Shown piece by piece: positions 11,206 through 22,868 of a stretch of 64,000 nucleotides of DNA. Position numbers and translations under genes: made by a program. Numbering within the stretch: the stretch's first letter is position 1; the number at the start of each line of letters is the position of its first letter. Origin of the DNA: Xylaria sp. FL1777 (Eukaryota; Ascomycota; Sordariomycetes; Xylariales; Xylariaceae). The notes beneath the pieces were generated by a model. It did not search any database, had not been told where the DNA came from, and saw only the letters and a list, made by a program, of their open reading frames with translations. The stretch is from positions 62,001-126,000 of the forward strand of contig MU400578.1 in NCBI GenBank assembly GCA_022578965.1, written 5' to 3'.

Positions 11206-11930
11206 GAGGCCGAGAATCTACCAATAGGAATAGAGTGGCCTTCGCGGATTACGATATTTCGGCATATTTCGACGAGGCTCCTAGATGACACTGCGGACAT
11301 AACGTTCAGGGGGCACCGCCGCGATGAGTCAGCAGACTCCTGCGCATTATAGAGGTGATATTATCGCGATGCTCGATAAATAAATTTGCGCTTGTGAAGC
11401 TATCGTAAGATAGAAGTGCAAATTTCCCAGTTAAAATTCATCTGTCGCTTTTTGGGGGGTGTTGAATACATGTAAAAAATATTTTTGCAATTGTTTGAGT
11501 TCTAATACTGGCTATAAGCCTTCTTGTCTAGCTAAGCTGAATAGCTGAAAAGGATCCCTTGGAAATTTCAATGATGCTGTTGATTTTCCCCTGAGTCCAA
11601 ACCCTTGGTGTTGCTACGAGTTTGTCTGACACTCGATCACGCTGTCGACTCGAAGGGGAGCCCCTATTCTCCCAGAGTGGATATAGACACTCTCGTTCTC
11701 TTAACCGTTGGGCAAATTTTGAGCACCTGGCTAAGAAAATAGTATTTTAACTTCTTAGATTTCACACGCGCGCAGAAATCAACTTTTGATAGTTAGATTA
11801 CAAGTCTAGATAATCGTCATTATATAGTTCTTTCTAGGCGCGGATAGTAATTGACTCGGTGAATATTATAAAGGGCCTAGACGCCAAAATTTCAGATCCG
11901 CCTGGTCTAGTCTAGCGCCTCGCTAACTCC
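11206..11930. other. AT-rich intergenic DNA with a hairpin
   Basis: The stretch from about 11350 to 11880 is distinctly AT-rich and lacks coding frames. It contains the inverted repeat at 11382-11425. It ends just before a tRNA gene. Confidence 0.5.
11382..11425. repeat. Imperfect inverted repeat (hairpin)
   Basis: Arms AAATTTGCGCTT (11382-11393) and AAGTGCAAATTT (11414-11425) pair over 12 positions with one G-T wobble. Inside, CTATC and GATAG pair around a GTAA loop, with a six-base bulge on the left arm. It lies about 180 bp after the HET stop. Confidence 0.6.
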
Positions 11931-12015
11931 GGCTCAATGGTCTAGTGGTATGATTCTCGCTTTGGGTCTAATTCTGAATTGCGAGAGGCCCCGGGTTCGA
12001 ATCCCGGTTGAGCCC
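11931..12015 (+). tRNA. tRNA-Pro (anticodon TGG) with 13-nt intron
   Basis: The acceptor stem GGCTCAA (11931-11937) pairs with TTGAGCC (12008-12014), with discriminator C. The anticodon stem CTCGC/GCGAG encloses the loop TTTGGG-T with anticodon TGG. A 13-nt intron (11967-11979) sits after position 37, the canonical place. The T arm is CCGGG-TTCGAAT-CCCGG. The mature length is 72 nt. T-rich DNA after 12020 supplies Pol III termination. Confidence 0.95.
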
Positions 12016-14366
12016 ATTTCCTTTTAGCCACACTCCTACAGAAGGTCTCTTTATTTTATTTTTATTTTTGTTTTCCTTCCCTGCCCTCTTTTTCTTGTCA
12101 ATATGTTTAAAAGCTAAACTAATCATTTGCAATGCTATTTATACATAACTAGAAAAATTGCCTAAGCTTTAATAAGCGATGCTAATAATGCTAAGCAGTT
12201 AATTAAGCATTGCCGGAGCCCCTACCTTGTTTCATTCAGTACGGCATGTCCCAGATCAGCTGACTGTTAAGAATTGAACGTACACGTAACTCACTGGATA
12301 GGCCATCAAGTCTCCCTTCATCTCTTGGGTCTTGTATTCTGATAATGCGCAACGGCGGGTTGCCAAGTGCTATGCTAGCCGCGCAAGCTAACCGACCATC
12401 CCGGCAAAGAGTGTGCAAATGAATCCTTCGTGGCCATAAGTCAGCAACGGACCACAAACAGTAATAGCCCTTGTAAATTAATGAAATGCTCTTGTTATTG
12501 CAATGGGAAAAGAGCACTTCTAGTACTCTGTCTACATTTCAACAGTATAGCTAGCAGTATTGAGATTTTAGACGTGTCATCCTCAACGAACCAGCAACTT
12601 CCGAAACATTATCTGCAGTGGTTCACGCCTCTTGTCGCATTGTGCAGCGATTCGTCGAGTATACATACTTACATGGTCCTAGCACTTTCGCGCATGCTTA
12701 TCATCTCAAAGCTTACGCCGACTGCTTGCGTGGTGGCTGAGTATGTATGTACGAGGCTTCCTTAGCTTTCCTCGAAGTATGCTGAAGTCATACCTATGGA
12801 TGTCTCTTCTACAGTGGAATGGCCGTGTGCTTCCTGTTCCCTCGGTTGCTCTAATATTTTCTCATCAAAGTCTACGAGAGCTCACAGTAGAACGAAACAC
12901 CTAACGCTACCCACCTATTCAAGTTGGTATCTTATGAATGCTACTCCAACGGTTGCACAACATGTAGTAGGCATCATATACCTCGGATAGATAGACTGTG
13001 ACCAATTATATCATGATTTCCTCTTTAAGTCAAAAGGAGCTCAGAATCAAAACTAAACATCGTGATTCCAACTTGTAGCAGGTGACAAAACAAATAAAAG
13101 CGGCAGCAAAATTACAGGACTGGCCAGAATTGAACACTTCACCATCGCTTCTAGAACTTTTCTATACTAGAAATATAAATAGATACCTTGGTAAGGTCTT
13201 AGCGAGCTGATAGTTCCAGCCGGGAGGAATAAAGGGAATACCTAGTGTATTTAACTACGACCCGAAAGGACATGGGCTTGTGGGGAGGCAGAACATGTAG
13301 GCAATTTAGTATCGGTAGTCTAGTGTAGTAGTTGATACTATACGATATGTTCCCCATAGATGGGAAACTCCGTGGTTTAGTTTTGAGAAAGATCTTATAC
13401 AGTGCACAAACGCCAGGAATATCTCTACATGTGTATACGTACCTACTAAGCAGCATTTGGCTAACGTAACACTCACGGGGATACATAAACGCATTCAGTG
13501 TAGAGTTAGTATAGTATCTGTGTTGGGAATTATGGGTTTAGAAGACGGGATGTTTGTACCAAGTTCATTGCTTTTTAACGCCCGAGTGTTTGCGACAACC
13601 TAAACTTGAGGCCTCGCCATTTTGATAGTAAATGATGTGATTTATAAGTGGCTAGGGTCTCGAAGCTGGAAGTTCCCATGCCTCTAATCTGCGTTACGCT
13701 AAAACATTTAAGGTTATTCCAGGCCTGGCTTTACCGTCTTCCTGATGTATCCACCGTATACCGTACTTGTACGCAGTAATACGTGCCTAGTAGAGCTTAG
13801 CGAGGAGTACCTACTATGTATACACAGTATCTTTGTGCCTTGCAACAACTGCCAACAGTTGGAATCTACTGCTTATCAGCTGATTGAGTTGCCGGTGTCA
13901 TTCAAATGAGTGCATATTCGGCAACGGCTCGACCATGTCGAGAACAAAATCTGGAGTATGGCTTATACGATGGTTTCTATTCTGGTATAAGTGCCGTGAT
14001 CGATTTGTATCTCATTTTAACTTGATTTGGCCCCATATCGGTTGACTACCAGTACTTGACAAATGTCTAAGCTGAGAGATATAAGATGTATTCCTACACA
14101 GGTATTTATCTGCCCTCGCTATGTTGGGCAATGTCATCATTCCGCTGCGACGTTGCGCAATCTGTCGTAACCATAATTCGCAAGTCTATCTAGCACTATC
14201 TAGCACACTAATGTGCTTGATTACAGTAAGTAACAGTTGGCAAGATAACTCAAGCTGTTGTTCAAGATAAGCCGTCTTTTATTATAACATCTAATGTCAG
14301 ATCTAGAGGAAGCACGCAACCTGATTTCGCATCAACTTGAAATACGATTGCGCTATATCCTCCGCA
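12016..14366. other. Long gene-poor stretch
   Basis: 2.3 kb without a frame that looks coding; all frames are below 115 codons and low in coding character. AT-rich next to the tRNA. It may be decayed repeat DNA, but I see no recognisable transposase or LTR. Confidence 0.5.
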
Positions 14367-15559
14367 ATGACTATGCGGTGGCTTACGGACCGATTCTTTC
14401 TCACTTACGAAGATACACCAGTAGCAGAGCTAAAAGAAGCCGTCAGCACATTCCACCGTTTCCCAGACCTTCCCACCGAGCTCCGCCTGCAGATTTGGGA
14501 ACACTACTTCGACGTCCCAAGGATTCATGTGCTCTATCCAGGGCCGTCGAAATCCAGACAAGCTCCTGATGGAACTTCTGTCGCTTACGCTGACCTCACC
14601 GCACAGACCAATCGCAATGTACCAGCTAGTCTTCGATTCGCGGCCACCACCATAAACTGCGAAGCACTCGAAGTGTTTCGCAACAAGTTTGATCTCGTTC
14701 ACATGAACTTCATGGGACTGCCGAGCAAACATGTGAAAGACTTATTCGACGGCAAACTTCGCGGCCTCGTCGCTTCTAGGGATCCGGTCCAACCTCTTAG
14801 CATATCGAAGGAGATCCTGCAATCAACACCAACCGTAGCTGAATTCTTCAGAAATCCGGGTGGGAAACCACGCGACATGGTCATTCCCGGTGTTCACATC
14901 AATTGGGAAAAAGACTTGCTCTATCTCACCGATGGCACAGATGTGAACTGTGAGATGCTAAGGAGGTTGTGTAATGGACCGATCGCGGGAAAGCTTCGAC
15001 GAGTAGCCATCCTTATTCACGATAGCTGTAAATATGAAGGGTGGCGTCACTTCTACGGGCCAAGTGTCGATTTCCCGAAGCCGTCTGCAGACCTCGCCGA
15101 GGTCGTCCTCGCAGTCCGCCTAAACAACATCGACCCCTCGGCTCATAGCGTGGTAAAACGTGATAGATTCGGCTTTGTCCCATACGATTCAGTCACTCAG
15201 GGTAAGCAGGAGGATAGTTGGGAGTGGACGCAGAACGTGAAGCTGATAGAACGCCGCTTCGTGTACGTGGCACAACTTCTGCGGGAAGCCTTTCCAGACC
15301 TAGAGGAACACCAGATCAAGGTACGTTATATTTCCCACAGCTACCATTCATAGGCTTTCCGTTATGAATTTTCGTGATACGCAGCCCAAATGGTGTAGAT
15401 ATTCCACCAATTCGTGCTTGCTCCCTCCCCTACCTCACACAATTTGGGTGGTCTTTCCCTTGGCAGGCAGTTATCTAACTCTCTATATCGCAGTGGGCCG
15501 TCGACATTGATTATACCCACCGAAGAGCGGAGACGCGGTACTCGCGCACCCTTCGGTGA
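14367..15559 (+). CDS. 2EXR-domain protein
   Basis: Model join(14367..15320,15494..15559), 339 residues. The signature FHRFPDLPTELRLQIWEHYF at 29-48 is the start of the 2EXR domain common in Ascomycota; it runs on through PRIHVLY and the following strand/helix region. The frame opens earlier without ATG, so the first ATG in frame (14367) is used. The unspliced frame stops at 15353. A GTACGT donor at 15321 and a CTAAC branch before CGCAG at 15493 join a last exon coding WAVDIDYTHRRAETR and a stop, a sensible charged end. 2EXR proteins have no established function. No signal peptide or membrane segment. Convergent with the gene ending at 15957. Confidence 0.85.
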
Positions 15560-15956
15560 TGGGCTAGACTACCCTTTCTTACAAGCCCTGTAACAACATC
15601 ATTTCGTGGTACTAAAAATGGCCATGACCCTACCTAATTAGGTCACCTCAGTGATCCAAGAGAACCTCCTAGCTATGCATAAGTAAGCAAGGCTTACGTC
15701 CGACCTAGCAGCTTAGAGCGGTGCAGCCGCGTGTTGTGGTGTGATGAGGACCAGGACATCGACATAGCGTTGGTCATGAGGATTCAGTCTATAATAAGGC
15801 AATTGAGACGTCTCTGACCGCTTCAAATCGATGCAAAAAGGAGAGAGAGAAAAAAAATCGTATGAGTTGACCTTTGGATCATCCACTTGCATAGTATCTA
15901 CTACACAAGGCATGGAAAGAAGTATAATTAGGTATCTCAGTTTGATTATCGGTCCT
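15560..15956. other. Intergenic between convergent genes
   Basis: 397 bases between two 3' ends. No feature seen beyond an A-rich tract near 15845-15860. Confidence 0.5.
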
Positions 15957-17338
15957 TCAATGACCCGCTAAATCTCGATCGTGCAACAACTGCCATTTGG
16001 TATGAGCCGAGTTGATATGTGTTTTCAAGCCCTCCACGCTGCCAAAAGTCTCCGTCTTGCCACTAGACTGAGAAATCGGTTAGCACGTGATACTATTCAT
16101 GAACTATTTCCGCCCTTCTGCAAGCAGAGTACGAACTGCAGGATTCACATCCGCGACGAGGCTCATTTCCTACTCATCACGACATCCTTAGAAGGAACAG
16201 ACTTACCGTACACAGAACACATCCCAACCCCTTGTCGCAATGTGATTTACCCAGAAACCTCGGCGTGATCTGGAATCCATCTTTGATCACCATCGCCGTC
16301 CTGTCTTCCGCACAGCAGCTGGTGTTCCAAACATAGCCACATCTACACCTCGCCCCTTTGATCGGCAATGCCTTTTCCAGATCGACCTGGTACTTCATCG
16401 CCTCAGGGCAGAAGACGCTGAAAACGCTGTTCTTAGGCCGGGCGTCGAAGCCCGCCGTAGACCAGGAATACATAGATTCGAAATCGCCATCCGGCAGCTC
16501 CTTCGATCCCCGCGTCGGCGTCGGAGGGGGGGACGGCGGCTCGTGATTACTGTTGTTATTACTATTACTATCGTTGTTAGGGGAGATTTTCTCCAAAGTC
16601 GTTTGATGCTGGTGTGTCTGCGCTGCTGCATCGTCGGGCCCGGCTTCATGCCCGACTTCTTCGGCATGGTGACCATTGTCCGACGTCATCAGAAGCGTCG
16701 GCGCCGACGCCAACGATGATCCCCGAGGCGCCAGACGGCCGACGACAAGGCGCTGGTACTGCTTGTGCAGCGCCGCAAGGCTAGCCACGCGTACCGCCTC
16801 CGACACGCGAACAACCTCTGCGAGCGGCAGGGGTTGGTGATCCTCAGCCTCGATAGCTCGTTCTAGGGCCGCGACGCAATCGCGCAGACGCGCAAGTTTC
16901 TCTAGCAGAGCATCCCGACAAGCCGCTAGGTACGGGAAAGTTAATCTCGCATCATCCCAAGAAAAAAGAAGACGTGTGTGTATATAAACGATGAGTGAGA
17001 AAAAGCGCCGCTATCTTACCGTCTCCAGATACGAACTCGTCGCCGAGGACATCGACGCCGCTGCGAAACGCCTCCTCGATCCTCAGTTTCGAGAGACGCA
17101 ACGACGCGCCGGCCGCGCTAAACGTCGACGTCGTTGTCGTTGTTTCTCCGCTCTTGGCGTTATTATCGTCGCCGCCGTCGCTATTGCTCGTCCCGCGCGT
17201 CGGCGCCTGGTAATGGTTGTGCGCCCGCTGCCTCCGCCGCCAGCCAGCGTAGCAGTCCAGCGCGCCGGCGTACGAGTCCCCGAGGGCGGCGACTACGCGG
17301 CCGACTGTCTCAAGCGCTGTGGACGACGGCCCGTTCAT
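15957..17338 (-). CDS. Conserved fungal protein with C-terminal C2H2-like zinc finger
   Basis: Model complement(join(15957..16067,16207..16925,17020..17338)), 382 residues. The N-terminal third is helical (LERAIEAEDHQPLPLAEVV and the stretch before it). The middle (about 200-260) is a low-complexity Asn/Ser/Pro linker. The C-terminal 120 residues are the conserved part: FCPEAMKYQVDLEKALP, a Cys-rich CRCGYVWNTSCC, RFLGKSHC, then C342-x2-C345 and H363-x4-H368. This is a C2H2-type finger split by the last intron (16068-16206, branch GCTAAC, TCTCAG). Without splicing the protein would stop after CVLC and lose both His. I recognise the C-terminal block as widespread in filamentous ascomycetes but know no function. 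Likely zinc-binding; DNA binding is not shown. Confidence 0.82.
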
Positions 17339-18777
17339 TTAGGTGGTGTGCATCGAAGCAGCTTCCCGTGCTTTTTGCCTACGAGGTTTCTTTTTTTCTT
17401 TCTTTTGTTTAGTCGCGATAGTTAAACTTGAGGAATTAAAAAAAAGAATTTGGAAAAGAGTCGCGCAGGTTCCGGAAAATGATGTAGTATAGAATGAGAA
17501 AAAGAGGAAAGAAAGAAAAGGGTGTTATCGTTTTTAGTAACATGTGAGACATTTTGCCCGTTATCGTCTGGGAATTATCGCAAGAAAAAAAAAAAAAAAA
17601 GGTCCTTTTGTTAATCATCATCAAGCAATCAATCAATAGATCAATTACGGTAATTCCGCCCTATAATATCTACCTGCCTACCTACCTACCGGTATCTGAA
17701 TCCGACCGAAGCCGCATGATGATATGCAGAGCTGCGGGCATGTGGCGTCAGCCCCAGTGCCAGCCCCAGCAGTGTCTTGTGATGCGGCGTGGGAAGCCAA
17801 TTCGAGTGATATGGTAGGCTACCGGTAGAGCCGTGGCCCTCATGCAGCTAGCTACCTACATACTGACCTGGCACCAACAGGTGCGTCGCGGGTAAACTCA
17901 TGAGGAGGTGAGGAGGTGAAAGCGTGGGGGCCATCGAGAGCCTTCAGGCGGTGACGCCAGTGCGGGAGAAAAAGAACGCGTTTGATTAGGCGCCAAGTAC
18001 CTACCTACCTAGGTAGACGTGCATACATGTATGTACGTACATACTCACATACGCAGTATGGCTTGCATGGGGTTATGCGCCGCAGTGCTTTTGAATGTTC
18101 AGCTACGCTACTTATTAGAGTCGCGCGATGCTAGCACACCGGGAACTGTGAAACCCATTTTTAGCGGTGATAGTGGTCTGCTTTTATATTAAGTGGCTAG
18201 GAAGGTAGATAGATATCTTAGAATAGGTATCAAATGCTGTAGAATGTGGCATAACTTGGGAAGATGACTGGTCATCTAAAATACTCTTACAGAAAAAGAA
18301 AGCAGAGGCTGCGACCTTATGCTCAGTTCGGCAGCACTACGTCCAGGACACATACTCTGGCGTATAAATAAAATAAAATGGGAAGGGCTGTTTACGCTCG
18401 ATCCCACTCGCGTCGTTCTGGAAATACTCTACGCAGTGTTACAAATATTTGAGCAGAGTATAGCCTTTCCATTGGAAGCAAGGAAACCAAGTGGTCAAAG
18501 ATGAAATCCGGATGCCATTATATTTAGTTTTCAGCCAAAATGAACCGTTCTATTTCTCTCACACATTCAATGACAAGCTATAATAGATCATAAGAGAACT
18601 AGAAAATACAATAATACTGAAATCCTAGACGATGATAGAGTAGTACACAATTGATGCGAATGGAAAAAACCAATTCACAGTCCTGATCACGGCCAGTATA
18701 TTTCATGTAACATCTCCGTCCACGGTGAGCAAGGCGGCATGGGCCTGCTAGATGCCGAGGGCAAAGTAAAAAGCTCT
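17339..18777. other. Intergenic with TACC-type simple repeats and palindromes
   Basis: 1.4 kb with no coding frame. Contains a poly-A run near 17583-17600, a run of CTACC units at 17670-17690, and the palindrome cluster at 17999-18044. Confidence 0.55.
17999..18044. repeat. Cluster of three palindromes
   Basis: CTACCTAGGTAG (18005-18016, includes TACCTAGGTA copy 3), CATACATGTATG (18022-18033) and GTATGTACGTACATAC (18029-18044) are all perfect; the last two overlap. Confidence 0.8.
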
Positions 18778-21700
18778 TTATCGAAGGTGCCACAGAATCC
18801 ATCCAACCAAAGCTATTATGACGACCGGTCGAGACAACAAGTTAATAACTTTGGAGAGGTAGTCGCTGAGTTCGAGTTTGAGCACCTTGAGAACCAAAAG
18901 AAACCACAATGTACTCACTAGGACAGCGTAGATGCTATTGTCGCGAAAAGTATCGGCATTGAAGATGTAAGGTTGAAATAGCCACCTGGCGAAATGGCAA
19001 GCCTTCCCCTTGAATATCCCTACAACACATGTTAGTACTGAGTACGCTCGTAATATCAATGGGAAGGGTCATACTCCATCTGCTGGGAATCGGTCCATCA
19101 TCAGACATCTCTGTTTCTACCTCGCCTCTATCACGTAGCGCCTCCAGCAGTATCTCAAGCATATCCTTATCTGTACTTTCTGAGATGCGCCCAGTACCGG
19201 CCGCACTCCCATGCCAGTCAGGCATAATAGCCCTACTGGTCGGATGGCGGATCATGGCCCGTGGTCGAGGGTGTTGAGCTCGAATATTCTCGCGGGCAAC
19301 CGAAAGTGCAGACTTTCCACAGGGCATAGGTTTCAATATAGAAGCACCAGCATCCACTAGAATTCGAACGACCGGCTTCAGTCCACAATGAAGGGCGAAC
19401 ATCAAGGCTGAATATCCCTCCGGGTAAGTACTCTCTATGAAATCCAACGGGAGACATGAGTTTCTTAAGCCTGGCGTATCGAGCAATGACTTGAAAGCCG
19501 GCATTTGTGCGAGCAGACGAAGCACGGTATAGAGATGGAGATCCTGAAGGAAGTATTCTGCGGGAGGTTCGTTGGCCCAAAAATTAACCGTGATTTTGTA
19601 TATCATTAAATACATCTCCTGTCCTGTCACCAGCGGGTATCTTTCGTATCTTTGAATCTGACATATGATAAGGTTTCGTATATAATCCGGCAACGGGTAT
19701 GAAGTCGGCAGGATGAGAAATTCGCGAGTTATAATATCTCTTAAAAATACAGATAATGGGACTTTTCCGTCGGCTTCGAGATATCCCAGAAAGTAGTCCA
19801 AAAATGCTGGATCATTAGCCAGCCTGTCACTCATAAGCCGGGTATGCGGTAGCTGTGCAGGCATTCTTGGCCGATAACTCATTAAGACATCGAATATTTC
19901 TTGATTCGAGCTCTGAGCCGCATATATTTGCATACCCTCGATCTCAAATCGCGTGAGAGAAGCTATATCCAGTTGCTGAATAATGGCAGCATTGCCGTAG
20001 AAAGAGGCAAATTTCAGAAAATCCTGTCGTTGTATAACATTTGATCTGCGAGGCGGTTGTTTAAATTCCTCACGAATGTAAGTTACATTAAAGGAATTGC
20101 GGGCTGTGATGGTTTGGTAAGATGTTATGTACTCTTCGACGAGGGAGGCAATTTCAGGGCGAAATGGAGCAAAAAGGCCCAATAGCCATCGATCAAACAT
20201 GTACTCTTCGTCAGCGAGATCAAGAGGGCCTAGGTTAAGGGTTTCTTTAATTTTTTCGGCGGGATTTACTAGGGCCATAAGGTGCGCGAAGTGTGAAACA
20301 CTGCAGCTGCGAGGATGGTAGAATTCGTATCTACCTGTCATAATCGCGCCAGTAGGTTGGAGCATCGGTATCGTGATCCAAAGTATTTCCTCGCATGTCA
20401 ACCCACAGTTAAGTGGGATACAATAGCCACAGACCTCGAGGATTAGGGAAGGAACGGATTTAAATGTGAGATTCAGTGCGTTAGGCCACCTTCGATGGTT
20501 TGTTAGGATATGGTGGTGATTCTGCACAGCTAGAGCGTATATCCTGATTGGCCATTAGTGAGTTGAATGGAAAATAGGAACAGGATAAAACGGACTGTTG
20601 CCAATTAGAAAGATGGGGCTCGAAACCATATGCAAGGAGCAGTTCGATGACACTGTAATATTCGAGATAGTGTTCGGCTAGGTAGTCTAAATTTGATTCA
20701 ATGTAATTACTGTTCGAGTCATAGACTGGCTTAGAGTATTCATCTCTCTGGCCGAACCGATGGAAGCCCAAGTATCTGTCTATTAGTTAGTATAATGGCG
20801 CAATTGATTTGAAGCTTAATCATACGCAGTAATGATGTCCTCGGGGTTATTACCAACTAGGACATGGTCTTTCAAAAGCCGACCTGTGTCAAGTAAAACC
20901 CGGACTTTCCGGTAGTTTGGTACTTTAGATGCCACAAAACCCAATGCATCGAGCACATCAGGATCGTCACAAATAATGCTAGTTATCACAGACAGCATCA
21001 TTGTGGGGGGCGTGTGAGCTGAGCCGATCAGACACCGCCATTCTACCAGCGTTCTCGAAATCCAGCTGTAGGGCTCAAACCATACTTTGTAGGCAAATTG
21101 GTGACCCTGGCGGATCGATATCATCGGTTCCCGATATGTCATTACTGTAAACGTACCGCACAAGGTGGGGTAGCTCTTGGTTTTTTTTATAACCCAGTTT
21201 TTGGGAATGACATCCTGTGGTAAGGACGAAGTTGTGCGACTACATTTAGCAATTCCCTTGGATGATAGCTGTGGCTGGTCAGTTACTAACCCTCCGAGCA
21301 ACTTGTACAGCTGATTGTTTCGACTGACGTGCGTCTCCTTCGAAGCGGCACCCAACGGTGAGCGTAGCTCCCTATCAATTTTGCGTAATGATGATTGTTC
21401 GTCGTAGAACGCGACGGCTTTGGTCCCTTGCTTTACCAAGGTCTCCAGAACTTCTGACAATGTCGACTCTACGCGCATACTATGATATAATCAGCTAGCC
21501 CGCCGAGTAGAATATCGGCACATGTACCTTTGTACGGAAGATTGAAGAAATAGGAATCGTTGCATCTGTTTGTCTAGAAGATCGCAGTACTTCTGAATGC
21601 TATGCTCATGGATTCGAAGGCGGGTTCCGGTCTCCACCGCGTGCCACGATTTTCTCTTGAAGTGATGCTTGCCTATTCGATCTAATAAACATCTGAACTC

Positions 21701-22041
21701 TTTGACTTCTGCTTCGGAATCTGTGATATGGCGTTCGAACAGATCGCGTGTGCCAGCTGGGACGTTGGCATCAGAAGTACGCTCGAAGTTAAATCTTAGT
21801 TCTGTCACGCTATTAGACAGAGTCGGACTTGGTTGATGAGTGTTTGAGAATTTGTGCTACCCTTGATGAAGTCTTCATGTTGATCAAGCCGCCTGACAGC
21901 TGTATTGAGATCATTCTCGCCATGTTTGATTGCCTTGTATAAACTGTGCAGTTGCTGGTAGAATTGAAAGGTAGCAGTGCCGAGTTGGATGGTCGCCGAC
22001 GCAAGCCCAGGCAACGCGCCAGCTGCAGCGATTGCTTCCAT
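18778..22041 (-). CDS. HeLo-like N-terminal, ankyrin-containing protein with two C-terminal TM segments
   Basis: Six exons: complement(join(18778..19019,19075..20543,20596..20775,20826..21479,21528..21801,21861..22041)), 999 residues. All junctions keep phase. Introns are 48-59 nt with good branch points; the 20544-20595 intron has a weak GTCCGT donor and is the least certain. Residues 1-60 (GLASATIQLGTATFQFYQQL with following helices) resemble the fungal HeLo-like N-terminal domain. Residues 806-850 form an ankyrin-type unit (YSALMFALHCGLKPVVRILV, then DAGAS and GKSALSVA), with weaker helical repeats before it. After a polar linker, residues 948-968 and 984-998 are hydrophobic and likely membrane-spanning. 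There is no NACHT or NB-ARC loop. HeLo-like domains act in fungal cell-death and NLR-type sensors; a role in immunity here is inference. Confidence 0.82.
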
Positions 22042-22521
22042 GTCAATGACGATCCGGGGCCGTAGTGTTGCGCCTCGGGTGATATAGGTACAGAAAATGA
22101 CAGCCAAAAGATTTGAAGATTCGAAGAGTCAGATCACGCGTTAAACCGGTGGAAGAAGTATACGGCAGTAGGAATTGCCACAGAGGGTTTCGGACATCAT
22201 TTATACCTCTCTGCAGGGCCATACCGGAAGAAGAGCACTTCTGTAGCACAGCCGTTATCGTTTGGCATATTTGATGGCGTATTCAAGGGCGTATTCGAGG
22301 CCATGGCAGTAGATTGGTACAGCAGTGATTGGGGGCTATGCATCGCGAGATGGTTGTTGAGAAACCGGTGTAGGGAGTTTATGAGAAGGTATCTCGACGC
22401 CCCGCCAAGCATGAAGATTTGAGAGTCATTGGTTGTTCTCCTACTTAATGTCAAGTGTAGGTATTCTACATCAATTCGATACGCAACATGCCATTAAGTT
22501 GTCTAGGAGTTTAAATAAGAG

Positions 22522-22568
22522 ACCTACCTAGGTAGGTATCCTACCTCAATAAATCCTACCTCAATAAA
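22522..22568. repeat. 16-bp palindrome followed by a 15-nt tandem duplication
   Basis: ACCTACCTAGGTAGGT (22522-22537) is a perfect palindrome holding TACCTAGGTA copy 4 (22525-22534). Next come two exact tandem copies of TCCTACCTCAATAAA (22539-22553 and 22554-22568). Confidence 0.85.
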
Positions 22569-22601
22569 ATCAAGGAGCTACGAATGGGTGTATAAGTAAT
22601 A

Positions 22602-22611
22602 TACCTAGGTA
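22602..22611. repeat. TACCTAGGTA palindrome, copy 5
   Basis: A perfect copy only 68 bp from copy 4, in the same divergent intergenic region. Confidence 0.8.
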
Positions 22612-22868
22612 GGTAGTATAGAGGCGGGTGCGGGGACGGTTGTTTTCAATCGATTAGTGTAACCCCCACTAATCTAGGCACTATCAAGTGCGGGACAGTT
22701 GCATCATCACGATCTCTCTCTTTCCAGCTCACGCAGATGCATTGACACGTCCTTCTTTTCTTCGTTTGGGCCTGGGAGCTCAATATTTTTTATTATTTCA
22801 TAGCAATCTAGGTCAACAATCTTGATTAATCGCACAACACGGCTACTGTTCTGGGTGATCCGGACACA

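Larger units (their letters stand above)
22042..22868. other. Divergent intergenic region rich in ACCTAGGT palindromes
   Basis: Shared 5' region of the ankyrin gene and the MEMO1-family gene. It holds the repeats at 22522-22568 and 22602-22611 and no coding frame that I trust. Confidence 0.5.

Noticed and set aside
12796..12990. A 64-codon frame with a Cys/His pattern loosely like a C2H2 finger
   Set aside because: The Cys and His spacing does not fit a finger, and no neighbouring exon continues it.
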